A model generated the notes under the pieces. That model did no database searches, had not been told where the DNA came from, and saw nothing but the letters and a program-made list of their open reading frames with translations. This document shows, piece by piece, positions 46,189 to 54,261 of a DNA stretch of 63,614 bases. The translations under genes and the position numbers were made by a program. Positions within the stretch are counted from its first letter, which is position 1. The number at the start of each line of letters is the position of its first letter. The stretch is from Peptoniphilaceae bacterium (GTDB taxonomy: Bacteria > Bacillota > Clostridia > Tissierellales > Peptoniphilaceae). Where the stretch lies: positions 1-63,614 of the forward strand of contig JALEKO010000032.1 in assembly GCA_022769085.1 (NCBI GenBank), read 5' to 3'.

Positions 46189-46773
46189 ATGGAAAATTTA
46201 AATAAATCAAATGAAGAAAAATTAAATATAAATTTAAAAGAAAGTGCACTTGTTTTAATCGATCTTCAAAAAGGTGTAACTTCTGTTGACTTAAAGCCTC
46301 ACAGTTCAGAAGAAATAATAAATAATGTTAATAAATTGATAGAAAAATTTAAAAAAGAAAACGGATTTATTGCATTTGTAAAATCGTCATTTGTAGATGA
46401 TAAAGATGCGCTACCTGCAGATACTAAATTAAGATCAATTTCAAAAGTCAAGGGAGAAGAATTTGATAAATTTGATGATAGACTTAACATTAAAGAAAAT
46501 GATTATAAAATAATAAAAAGGTCATTTAGTGCTTTTTTTGGAACGGATTTAGATTTTGAATTAAGAAGACATAAAATAAAAAATGTTATTTTTGCTGGTG
46601 TTTCAACACATGTAGGAATAGATACCGCAGCAAGAGATGCCTATCAATTTAATTACAAAGTATATTTTTTAGAAGATGCAATTTCAGCTCCTAAAAAGAA
46701 ACTTCATGATTTTGAAATTAAAGAAATTTTACCGTTATTTGGCGATGTGATAAAAACAGAAGACATATTATAA
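46189..46773 (+). CDS. Isochorismatase-like hydrolase with Gly at the nucleophile position
   Basis: Cysteine-hydrolase superfamily protein (194 aa). The Asp (VLIDLQKG) and Lys (IIKRSFSAFFGTDL) of the usual triad are present. The nucleophile block reads GVSTHVGIDTAARDAY, with Gly where nicotinamidases have Cys; the same change occurs in true isochorismatases and in YecD-like proteins. So an amidase role is unlikely, and the substrate is unknown. RBS GAAGGG. The following alcohol dehydrogenase gene starts 38 bases later. Confidence 0.82.
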   Translation: MENLNKSNEEKLNINLKESALVLIDLQKGVTSVDLKPHSSEEIINNVNKLIEKFKKENGFIAFVKSSFVDDKDALPADTKLRSISKVKGEEFDKFDDRLNIKENDYKIIKRSFSAFFGTDLDFELRRHKIKNVIFAGVSTHVGIDTAARDAYQFNYKVYFLEDAISAPKKKLHDFEIKEILPLFGDVIKTEDIL

Positions 46774-46811
46774 ATTTTATATATTAAATTATAAATAAAA
46801 AGGAGTAAAAC

Positions 46812-47978
46812 ATGAATGATTTTATTTTTTATAATCCTACAAAAATTTTATTTGGTAAGAATCAAGTTGAAAAATTATCAGATGAAATAAAAAAGTATGG
46901 TAAAAAAGTTCTTTTAGTTTATGGTACAGGATCGATTAAAAAGAATGGAATATATGATGAAATTGTTTCTAATTTAAAAAAGAATGATATTGAATTTTGT
47001 GAACTTTCAGGCGTAGAGCCTAATCCAAGAGTTGATTCGGCAAGAAAAGGTATAGAAATTGCAAAAGAAAATGAAGTTGATTTTATTCTAGCTGTTGGTG
47101 GAGGATCTGTTATAGATTGTTCAAAGTTAATTGCAGCTGGTTTCTTTTTAGAAAATGATCCATGGGATATTGTTATTAAAAAAGAAAAAGTAAAAAAAGC
47201 TCTTCCTATTGGAGCAGTTCTTACAATATCTGCAACTGGAAGTGAAATGGATAATTAATCTGTTATTACAAATACGCAGACTAAAGAAAAGTTAGGATGG
47301 GCAAGTGATTTAGTAAGACCAAAATTTTCAATTTTAAATCCAAAGTATACTTATACTGTAAATAAATGGCATACTGCAGCAGGAGTTGCAGATATAATGA
47401 GCCATACAATGGAAAATTATTTTACAACTTATGATGATGCATTTTTGCAAGATTCATTTGCAGAGGCAATTTTAAAAACATGTGTTAAGTATGGAAAAAT
47501 AGCTGTTGAAAATCCAGAAAATTATGAAGCAAGATCCAATATAATGTGGTCAAATACATGGGCTATAAATGGACTTTTAAGTTCTGGTAAACACACTTCA
47601 CGGAGTGTTCATGCAATGGAACATGAACTTTCAGCATTTTATGATATAACTCACGGAATAGGACTTGCAATTCTTACTCCAAGATGGCTTAAACATGTAC
47701 TAAATGAAAAAACAGAAAATAAAATAGCTAGGTTTTCAAAAGAGGTTTTTCAAATAGAAGATAAAAATATTACAAATCAAGCAATTAAAGGGATAGAAAG
47801 TCTCTATAACTTTTTTGAAAGCTTAGAAATACCAATGCAGCTTAAAAATCTTAATATAAATTGTGAGCATATTGAAGAAATGGCAAAAAATACAATTAAG
47901 CATGTTGGTGGAAGTATAAATGGCTTTGTAGAACTTAACGAAGAAGATGTTTTAAATATTTACAAAGAAAGTATTTAA
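46812..47978 (+). pseudogene. Iron-containing alcohol dehydrogenase (BDH/YqhD type), in-frame TAA
   Basis: NAD(P)H-dependent butanol-dehydrogenase-like enzyme. One frame of 388 codons runs from ATG 46812 (AAGGAG upstream) to 47978, interrupted only by TAA at 47256-47258: TGSEMDN, stop, SVITNTQTKEKLGW. Metal ligands lie after the stop: DIMSHTMENY and HAMEHELSAFYDITHG. NAD site VGGGSVIDCSK is before it. So the N-terminal product would lack every metal ligand. No restart site is evident. Nonsense mutation or base-call error. Confidence 0.85.
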
Positions 47979-48008
47979 AATTTCAAAATATTAATTCTGG
48001 AGAAAAAA

Positions 48009-48482
48009 ATGATATTTACAAATATAAATCAAAATTATGAAAAACAGGGATTATCAGAAAAAATTGTAAAAATAATAGATTTTTTAAAAGAAAACAAAAA
48101 AAGCTTTTTAGAAAAAAAACCTGGAAGATATGAAATTGACGCAGATGATATCTTTTATAATGTAATTGAGACAAAAACAGAGGAAAAAGAAAAAAGAGTG
48201 CCAGAAAGCCACAAAAAATATATAGATGTTCATTTTATTGTAAAAGGGTCTGAAAAGATGGGTATTTCACAATATGACCCTAAATTTAAAGTTAAAGAAT
48301 CAAATGAAAAAGATGATTATATATTATATGAAGATGTGGAAAAAGAAGGATTTATTTTAGCAGATGAAAACTGTATAAGTATTTTCTATCCTGATGATAT
48401 CCATAGAGTACAAGTTAAAGTGAATGATGAAGAGTATGAAAAAAAGATTGTTGTTAAAGTTAAAGTTGATTTACTTTATTAA
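48009..48482 (+). CDS. YhcH/YjgK/YiaL family protein (DUF386)
   Basis: Cupin-like protein of 157 aa. PESHKKYIDVHFIVKGSEKM and FYPDDIHRVQ carry the His/Asp metal-binding pattern of this family. Related proteins are linked to sialic acid or sugar metabolism (NanQ anomerase), but no sugar genes lie near, so the role here is open. RBS GGAG. The next gene begins 13 bases later. Confidence 0.87.
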   Translation: MIFTNINQNYEKQGLSEKIVKIIDFLKENKKSFLEKKPGRYEIDADDIFYNVIETKTEEKEKRVPESHKKYIDVHFIVKGSEKMGISQYDPKFKVKESNEKDDYILYEDVEKEGFILADENCISIFYPDDIHRVQVKVNDEEYEKKIVVKVKVDLLY

Positions 48483-48495
48483 AAAAGGATAAAAA

Positions 48496-48846
48496 ATGTT
48501 ATTAATTTGTTATAAAAAGTGTTCAACATGTAAGAAAGTTGAAAAAATTTTTCAAGATAAAAATATAAAGTATGAATATAGGAATATAGATATAGATAAT
48601 CCAACAAAAGAAGAAATAAAAAGTTGGCATGAAAAAACCAGATTGGATATAAAAAAATTTTTTAATACTTCAGGTAAAATTTATAGAGAAAATAACCTTA
48701 AAGATAAATTGAAAGATATGAGCCTAGATGATAAATATAAATTATTGTCAACTGATGGATTACTTGTAAAAAGACCTATTTTAATAAAAGATGATGGAGA
48801 AATTTTGGTTGGAAAAGATGTAGTGAAATTTGCAGAAAGTAAATAG
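48496..48846 (+). CDS. ArsC/Spx family thioredoxin-fold protein
   Basis: Small thioredoxin-like protein (116 aa) with CSTCKK at residues 9-14, an intact CxxC. LLSTDGLLVKRPIL is the ArsC-family block around the cis-Pro. Members include Spx regulators and arsenate reductase-like proteins; the absence of an arsenic operon and the LVKRPIL form do not settle which. Ends in a good terminator. Confidence 0.85.
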   Translation: MLLICYKKCSTCKKVEKIFQDKNIKYEYRNIDIDNPTKEEIKSWHEKTRLDIKKFFNTSGKIYRENNLKDKLKDMSLDDKYKLLSTDGLLVKRPILIKDDGEILVGKDVVKFAESK

Positions 48847-48850
48847 AATT

Positions 48851-48880
48851 AAAAAAGCCCGGTAATTACCGAGCTTTTTT
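48851..48880. terminator. Bidirectional terminator between ArsC-like gene and uracil permease
   Basis: AAAAAAGC..CGGTAATTACCG..GCTTTTTT with one mismatch pair; A and T runs on both sides suit the convergent genes. Confidence 0.85.
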
Positions 48881-48889
48881 AATTGATTT

Positions 48890-50161
48890 TTAATCATTTG
48901 TTAAATGTAATTTTTCAAGTGTAAATATTATAAGACTTAAAATTACAGCAACTATTGAAGAAAGTACCATTCCTTTAAATTCAAAAGCTCCAAGTTTAAT
49001 TGTAAGCCCACTTAATCCTGCGATAAAAACTACAGATGTTAAAATTAAATTTCTATTATTTCCATAATCTACTTTTGAATCTACAAGAAGTCTAATTCCT
49101 GAAGAACCTATCATTCCATATAAAAGAAATGTCACTCCTCCAATTACATCACCTAGAATGGAATTGATTATAGCTGCAAGAGGTCCAAAGAAAGCCATAA
49201 CAATTGAAATTACCGCAGCTCCTGCAATTACTTCAACAGAATAAACACCAGTTATAGCCATTACTCCAATATTTTCACCATATGTTGTTGTTGGAACTCC
49301 ACCTACAAGACCTGACAATGCAGAAGAAAAATTGTCAGCAAAAATTGATCTATGTAATCCTGGATCTTTTATTAAATTTCTTCCTATAATATTTGAAGTT
49401 ACAACTTGATGGCTAATGTGTTCAGATGCAATAACAAGAATAACAGGAATCATTGTTAAAATTGAATTAAGTGAAAATTTAGGTGCTTGGAAAATAGGCA
49501 TTGTAAATAGTTTAAGATTTTCAAACTGAGTTAAATCTACCATTCCAAAAAATAATGATGCAATATATCCAACGATTATTGCTATAAGAATAGGAATTGT
49601 TGCAAAAAATTTTCTAAAAGTAACAGAACCTATTACTGCAGTTGATAAAGTAATTAAAAAAACAATTACATCTTTATAAGTTGCTGTATCAGTCATTAAG
49701 TTAGCACCGATTGCTCCTCCTGAAACAGTATTTGCCGCAAGCTCAAAGCCTATAAGAGATACTACAGCTCCCATAGCTGCAGGCGGTAGAACAACATCAA
49801 TCCAATTTGTTCCAAATTTATATATAATAAATGCAAGTAAACATCCTAAAAGTCCTACAACAATAAAAGCACCTTGAGCATATTGAAAACCTTGATTTGC
49901 AATAACAATTCCAGCAGGTCCTAGAAATGCAAATGATGATCCTAAATAAGCAGGTGCTTTTTTCTTTGTAATTATAATAAATAATAGCGTTCCGATACCA
50001 TTCATTAGTAAAACAATACCAGCATCAATTCCAAATAAAATAGGAACTAAAACAGAAGCTCCAAACATTGCAAAAGTATGTTGCAAAGAAAGAGGAAGTA
50101 ACAATTTAAAAGGAACTTTTTCGTCCACTTGATAGATTTTTTTATTTTTTATTTCACCCAT
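48890..50161 (-). CDS. uraA: Uracil/xanthine permease
   Basis: NCS2 family nucleobase:cation symporter of 423 aa with fourteen predicted helices. SLQHTFAMFGASVLVPIL near the start, SEHISHQVVTSNIIGR near 235 and GGVPTTTYGENIGVMAIT near 285 are UraA/PyrP signatures, including the substrate-contact Glu residues. Ribosome site AAGGAGGG. A strong promoter lies upstream; no PyrR-type attenuator hairpin is visible in its short leader. Confidence 0.94.
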   Translation of the reverse strand: MGEIKNKKIYQVDEKVPFKLLLPLSLQHTFAMFGASVLVPILFGIDAGIVLLMNGIGTLLFIIITKKKAPAYLGSSFAFLGPAGIVIANQGFQYAQGAFIVVGLLGCLLAFIIYKFGTNWIDVVLPPAAMGAVVSLIGFELAANTVSGGAIGANLMTDTATYKDVIVFLITLSTAVIGSVTFRKFFATIPILIAIIVGYIASLFFGMVDLTQFENLKLFTMPIFQAPKFSLNSILTMIPVILVIASEHISHQVVTSNIIGRNLIKDPGLHRSIFADNFSSALSGLVGGVPTTTYGENIGVMAITGVYSVEVIAGAAVISIVMAFFGPLAAIINSILGDVIGGVTFLLYGMIGSSGIRLLVDSKVDYGNNRNLILTSVVFIAGLSGLTIKLGAFEFKGMVLSSIVAVILSLIIFTLEKLHLTND

Positions 50162-50190
50162 TTTACCCTCCTTAAAAATTTATCTGATAA

Positions 50191-50219
50191 ATTGTAATTC
50201 AAATAAAGTTAATTGTCAA
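50191..50219 (-). promoter_or_regulatory. Promoter of the uracil permease gene
   Basis: On the reverse strand: TTGACA (50219-50214), 17 bases, TACAAT (50196-50191). Confidence 0.75.
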
Positions 50220-50220
50220 G

Positions 50221-50254
50221 AAAAAAAGATGTAACCATTAAGATTACATCTTTT
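50221..50254 (-). terminator. Terminator of the hsp20 operon
   Basis: TTACATCTTTT and AAAAGATGTAA arms (50244-50254 and 50224-50234), with seven T on the reverse strand, 12 bases after the hsp20 stop. Confidence 0.88.
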
Positions 50255-50265
50255 AAGACTTGAAA

Positions 50266-50667
50266 CTATTTTATTTCTATTTGTCTCTTTTTTGTTTCTT
50301 CTCTAAGTGGAACATTTATTTTTAAAAGTCCATCTTCAAGTTTGGCATCTACTAAAGAGCCATCAATTCCTGGAAGATATATTGACCTTTTTGCATCAAA
50401 AGATCTTATCTCTCTTCTTATATATCTTTTGTTTTTATCTTCATTAGTTTCATCTGATGAAGATTTTACAGAAATTATCAAATTTTCATTTTCAACGTCA
50501 ATATTTATATTTTCTTTATTAACTCCACTTACTTCTGCAATAACTTCATAAGCGTTGTCTTTTTTCTTTACATCAAGCTTAAAGCTCGAATGTTGTGGCT
50601 CATTAAAAAAATTATCCATTAAATTGTAAAAATCTTCTATATTTTTGTTTCTAAATTCTGGTAACAT
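50266..50667 (-). CDS. Small heat shock protein Hsp20, second gene
   Basis: ATP-independent holdase chaperone of 133 aa. Alpha-crystallin domain with EVSGVNKENINIDVENENLII, REIRSFDAKRSIYLP and the closing GLLKINVPL; the C-terminal RQIEIK carries the I-x-I anchoring motif. RBS AAAGGAA. It lies 34 bases after its paralogue, in one operon with it under the CIRCE element. The two proteins are divergent, so they may form mixed oligomers (inference). Confidence 0.93.
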   Translation of the reverse strand: MLPEFRNKNIEDFYNLMDNFFNEPQHSSFKLDVKKKDNAYEVIAEVSGVNKENINIDVENENLIISVKSSSDETNEDKNKRYIRREIRSFDAKRSIYLPGIDGSLVDAKLEDGLLKINVPLREETKKRQIEIK

Positions 50668-50701
50668 ATCTATTCCTTTCTATATAATTCTTAAAAATTT
50701 T

Positions 50702-51082
50702 TTACTGAATTTCTATTTTCTTTTTATCATCTAAAACTTTTTTAGGCACTGTTATTTCAAGAATGCCATTATTTAATGTTGCAGAAATATTTTCATAATC
50801 TACATTTTCAAGTTTTACAGATCTTTTCATGTCTTTTTTAACAATTTCTCTGTGTATAAAATTATCTTTTTCTTCGTTTTCTTCTTTATTAAGTTTAACT
50901 TCGACAGTTAAAATATCTTTTTCTAAATTTAATGAAATTTCATCTTTTTTAATCCCCGGCAACTGGGCTAATATTTTATAATCTTTGTCCTCGTCGGAAA
51001 TATCCATTCTAAAATCATTTCTTCTATCTTCGAAAAAATTATCTCCAAAAAAATCATCAAATAAATCGTTATAAAATCTCAT
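50702..51082 (-). CDS. Small heat shock protein Hsp20, first gene
   Basis: Alpha-crystallin chaperone of 126 aa. AQLPGIKKDEISLNLEKDILTV, REIVKKDMKRSVKL and GILEITVPK mark the domain; KKIEIQ at the end is the I-x-I tail. The start is ATG 51082 after AAAGGAGGAAAT; a frame reaching back to 51124 would run through that ribosome site. First gene of the operon, 36 bases downstream of CIRCE. Confidence 0.93.
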   Translation of the reverse strand: MRFYNDLFDDFFGDNFFEDRRNDFRMDISDEDKDYKILAQLPGIKKDEISLNLEKDILTVEVKLNKEENEEKDNFIHREIVKKDMKRSVKLENVDYENISATLNNGILEITVPKKVLDDKKKIEIQ

Positions 51083-51117
51083 ATTTCCTCCTTTTAAAAG
51101 ATGTTTACTTTTTATTA

Positions 51118-51144
51118 TTAGCACTCATCGTTATTAAGTGCTAA
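51118..51144. promoter_or_regulatory. CIRCE element (HrcA operator)
   Basis: TTAGCACTC, nine bases, AAGTGCTAA: one mismatch from the consensus TTAGCACTC-N9-GAGTGCTAA. It lies between the hsp20 promoter and gene, the position for HrcA repression. The dnaX gene diverges from the other side. Confidence 0.9.
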
Positions 51145-51155
51145 CTTATATTAAC

Positions 51156-51183
51156 ATATTACTCTCTATTTTTTTCTTTGCAA
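51156..51183 (-). promoter_or_regulatory. Likely promoter of the hsp20 operon
   Basis: On the reverse strand TTGCAA (51183-51178), 16 bases, TAATAT (51161-51156). The CIRCE element begins about 12 bases downstream, covering the expected start point. Confidence 0.5.
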
Positions 51184-51221
51184 GTTATAATATAATAAAA
51201 TGTAAAGAGAAAGGAAAATTA

Positions 51222-52844
51222 ATGGCAAAAGCTTTATATAGAACTTACAGACCTAGAAATTTTGATGAGGTTTTAGGACAGGATGCTGTTGTAAATGTTT
51301 TAAAAAATCAAATAAAAACAGGGAAAATTTCTCATGCATACTTATTTGAAGGAGAAAGAGGAAGTGGAAAAACTACTTGTGCAAAAATTTTTGCGAAAGC
51401 TGTTAACTGTTTAAACCCAAAAGATGGTTCTCCGTGCAATACATGTGAAAATTGTAAATCAATAGATGAGGAAACTACACTTGATTTTGTGGAAATGGAT
51501 GGCGCAAGTAATAGAAGAATTGATGATATAAGGGAACTAAGAGATAAAGTTATATATCCACCTAGTAAACTTAAATATAAAGTATATATAATCGATGAAG
51601 CACACATGATTACAAGGGAAGCTTTTAATGCACTCTTAAAAATCATGGAAGAGCCACCATCACATTTGATTTTTATATTATGTACAACAGAAGCTGATAA
51701 AATACCATCTACAATACTTTCAAGAGTTCAGAAATTTAATTTTAAGAGAATAGAACATAAATATATATTAAAAGAAATCGAAAGAATTTTAAATGATTTA
51801 GATATTACAATGGATATTGAAAGTAAAAATTTAATTATAAAAAATGCTCATGGTGCTATGAGAGATGCTTTAAGCATACTTGATAAAATTATTTCAACTG
51901 GGAAAAATGAATATACAATTTCAGAAATTGATAAATTACTTGGTACTGTTGATTTTGAAAATATATATAAATTATATAGATCAATTAATGAATTTAATTC
52001 AAAAGAAGCACTTGAAAATTTATTTTATTTAAGAAATTTAAATAAATCAGATAATGAAATTCTAGAACAATTGCTTATTTTTTACAGAGATATTTTAATT
52101 TATTCAAATACAAAAAATAGTAAATTTCTCGAAAATTATGATACAGAAAGCTATGTTAAGGAAGAATGTAAACTAACAGATTTTTTAAGACTAGAATATA
52201 ATGTTAAAATTATTTCAGATTTTTTATCTAAGATTGAAAAATCAGACAATCCAAAAATTTTATCTGAACTTTGTATTCTAAAGTTGATAAATTATAAAAT
52301 TGAAAATGATTTTGAAAATAGAATTGAAAGAATAGAAAATTATCTATTTAATAATAAAAGTTTATATGAAAATAATTTACCAGAAGATAAAGAAATATTA
52401 AAAAGAAAAAATAACATAGAAAAAAATAAAGAAGAACTTAAAAATTCTAATAATTTAAATTTGGGAAAAACAAACCTATATAAAGAAGAAAAAAAAGATA
52501 AAGAAATACCAACAAATAAAATATTAACTGAAGAAAATATAAAAGAAATTTTATTAAAATCAGCAGGACCGATTGTTGCAGAATGTGTGGATAAAAATAT
52601 TCATATATTAGAAAATGAAGTAAATTTTAGTATAAACAGAGATAACGAATTTGTTTTTGAAATATTAAATGAAAAAAAAGAATCTATTAAAAATGAAATT
52701 TTCAATTTTACTGGTAAGGAATATAATATAAAAGTAAAATTTGAAGAAAAAAAAGAAGAAATTGAAAATAGTAGTAAAGAAATAGAAAAGACATCTTTAG
52801 ATAAATTAAAAGATATTTTTGGGGAAGATATAAAATTAAAATAG
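51222..52844 (+). CDS. dnaX: DNA polymerase III subunits gamma/tau
   Basis: Clamp-loader ATPase. KALYRTYRPRNFDEVLGQ opens the protein; Walker A GERGSGKTT near residue 45, the four-Cys zinc site CLNPKDGSPCNTCENC, Walker B IIDEAHM, and the sensor STILSRVQKF are present. Full product 540 aa (tau-like). ATG 51222 follows GAAAGGA; the 51138 frame extends into the CIRCE region and is not credible. An A8 run at 52489-52496 in the linker may cause frameshifting to a shorter gamma-like form. Followed by ybaB and recR, the standard Firmicutes order. Confidence 0.96.
   Translation: MAKALYRTYRPRNFDEVLGQDAVVNVLKNQIKTGKISHAYLFEGERGSGKTTCAKIFAKAVNCLNPKDGSPCNTCENCKSIDEETTLDFVEMDGASNRRIDDIRELRDKVIYPPSKLKYKVYIIDEAHMITREAFNALLKIMEEPPSHLIFILCTTEADKIPSTILSRVQKFNFKRIEHKYILKEIERILNDLDITMDIESKNLIIKNAHGAMRDALSILDKIISTGKNEYTISEIDKLLGTVDFENIYKLYRSINEFNSKEALENLFYLRNLNKSDNEILEQLLIFYRDILIYSNTKNSKFLENYDTESYVKEECKLTDFLRLEYNVKIISDFLSKIEKSDNPKILSELCILKLINYKIENDFENRIERIENYLFNNKSLYENNLPEDKEILKRKNNIEKNKEELKNSNNLNLGKTNLYKEEKKDKEIPTNKILTEENIKEILLKSAGPIVAECVDKNIHILENEVNFSINRDNEFVFEILNEKKESIKNEIFNFTGKEYNIKVKFEEKKEEIENSSKEIEKTSLDKLKDIFGEDIKLK
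52490..52501 (+). other. Candidate -1 frameshift site in dnaX
   Basis: Zero-frame codons GAA AAA AAA GAT contain the slippery heptamer A AAA AAA (52490-52496). After a -1 shift the next codons are AGA then TAA (52499-52501), ending a 426-aa product, close to E. coli gamma in size. No clear upstream Shine-Dalgarno booster or downstream hairpin is seen. Confidence 0.4.
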
Positions 52845-52853
52845 GAGGAAATT

Positions 52854-53189
52854 ATGGGAAGAAATGGTTTTGGAGCTAGAAACAATATGGGTTCAATGAT
52901 GAAAAAAGTTCAAAAAATGCAAAAACAGGTTGAGGAAATGCAATCGAAAATAGAAGAAACAGAATTTTCATCTACATCTGGCGGAGGAGCTGTTGAGGTT
53001 AAAATTAATGGGAAAAAAGAAATTTTAAGTGTGAATATAGATAAAGATGCAATAGATCCTGAAGAAAAAGAAATGTTGGAAGATATGATAGTTGTTGCAA
53101 TAAATGATGCAATGAAAAAAGCTGATCAATACAGCGAAGAAATGATGGGTAAAATCACAAATGGAATAAACATCCCGGGGTTTAATTAA
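52854..53189 (+). CDS. ybaB: Nucleoid-associated protein YbaB/EbfC
   Basis: Small DNA-binding protein of 111 aa. An N-terminal Met/Gln/Lys-rich helix (MMKKVQKMQKQVEEMQ), then SGGGAVEVKINGKKEI and DPEEKEMLEDMIVVAINDA mark the family. Works as a dimer with a tweezer shape. RBS TAGGAGG. Its stop overlaps recR (TTAATG), and dnaX-ybaB-recR is a conserved block. Confidence 0.95.
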   Translation: MGRNGFGARNNMGSMMKKVQKMQKQVEEMQSKIEETEFSSTSGGGAVEVKINGKKEILSVNIDKDAIDPEEKEMLEDMIVVAINDAMKKADQYSEEMMGKITNGINIPGFN

Positions 53190-53791
53190 TGTATCCTGAA
53201 AGCCTTTTAAATCTCATAGAACAATTTCAAAAATTACCAACAATAGGTAGAAAAAGTGCAGAAAGGCTTGCAATGCATATTATTGAAGAAAAAATCGATG
53301 ATGTAAAAGATTTTTCAGATGCACTTATAGAAGTAAAAGAAAAAATAAAAAAATGTAAAATTTGTGGAAATATATCTGAAGATGAAATTTGCGAAATATG
53401 TAAAAATGAATATAGAGATAAATCTAAAATTTTGGTTGTTGAAAATGTTAGATCTCTTTATGCAATAGAAAAAAGCGATATTTATAATGGATATTATCAT
53501 GTTATTGGAGGGTTAATATCTCCAAGTGATGATGTTTCGGCAAGCAAATTAAATATAGATTCTTTAGTGGAAAGAATAGAAAATGGAAATGTTAAAGAAC
53601 TTATTTTGGCAATTCCATCTACAATAAATGGTGAAATGACATCATTATTCTTAAAAAATCTTTTTAAAAACTATGATTTAAATATTACAAAACTTGCAAC
53701 GGGAATTCCTGTTGGTAGTGATTTGGAATATTTTGATCAACTCACACTAAAAACAGCATTAAATGATAGAAGAGATGTTGAAGATATTTAA
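53189..53791 (+). CDS. recR: Recombination protein RecR
   Basis: Clamp-like mediator that loads RecA with RecO. Helix-hairpin-helix LPTIGRKSAERLAMHI near residue 15, C4 zinc finger CKICGNISEDEICEIC near 56-71, and a Toprim domain with VVENVRSLYAIEKSD and YHVIGGLISP. Length (200 aa) is normal. Its ATG overlaps the ybaB stop region. Confidence 0.95.
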   Translation: MYPESLLNLIEQFQKLPTIGRKSAERLAMHIIEEKIDDVKDFSDALIEVKEKIKKCKICGNISEDEICEICKNEYRDKSKILVVENVRSLYAIEKSDIYNGYYHVIGGLISPSDDVSASKLNIDSLVERIENGNVKELILAIPSTINGEMTSLFLKNLFKNYDLNITKLATGIPVGSDLEYFDQLTLKTALNDRRDVEDI

Positions 53792-53959
53792 AAATAAAAT
53801 AATTGTACTTAAAATTTCCTGTTTATATTAAGTTGTATTGCTTATTTTTAATATATTTGATAATATAAAAAAGAGGATGTTAATTACTTTTAAACTTTCA
53901 ATTAGAATTTTTACATAAAAATGATTTTGAGTTTAAAAATATTATTTTAAGGAGCAATT

Positions 53960-54244
53960 ATGAAAATAAAAGTTTGCGTAGGTGCAAAATGCACGATGCT
54001 TGGTGCTGACACAATTCTTGATACTATAGATGAAATTTTACAAGATTTGGAAATAAGAAAAGAATCGATAGATAAAGATTTTAAAGTAGATTTAGAAATG
54101 ATACCATGTCCAGGAGTTTGTAAAGAAGAGGAAAAAATAGGACCTGTTGTTTTTATAGATAATGAAATGATAGCACAAACAACACCGCAGGAAATAATGG
54201 AAAGAATATTAGATAAAGCTTATGAAAGTAAGTTTGATGATTAG
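53960..54244 (+). CDS. Thioredoxin-like [2Fe-2S] protein (HymA/NuoE-type)
   Basis: 94-aa protein resembling the C-terminal thioredoxin-like half of NuoE/HymA. Cluster Cys pattern: CVGAKC near the start and CPGVC near residue 50, i.e. C-x4-C and C-x3-C. It sits 17 bases before the hydrogenase-like gene, so it may pass electrons to or from it, as HymA-type subunits do in NAD-linked hydrogenases (inference). The NuoE N-terminal helix domain is absent. RBS AAGGAG. Confidence 0.82.
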   Translation: MKIKVCVGAKCTMLGADTILDTIDEILQDLEIRKESIDKDFKVDLEMIPCPGVCKEEEKIGPVVFIDNEMIAQTTPQEIMERILDKAYESKFDD

Positions 54245-54261
54245 AAAATCATGGAGATATA

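Noticed and set aside
47397-47978. Separate small alcohol dehydrogenase gene from ATG 47397
   Set aside because: It is the in-frame remainder of the gene starting at 46812, with no ribosome site.
53876-53920. Thirteen-codon frame after GAGG before the HymA-like gene
   Set aside because: The GAGG abuts the ATG with no spacing, and nothing supports translation.
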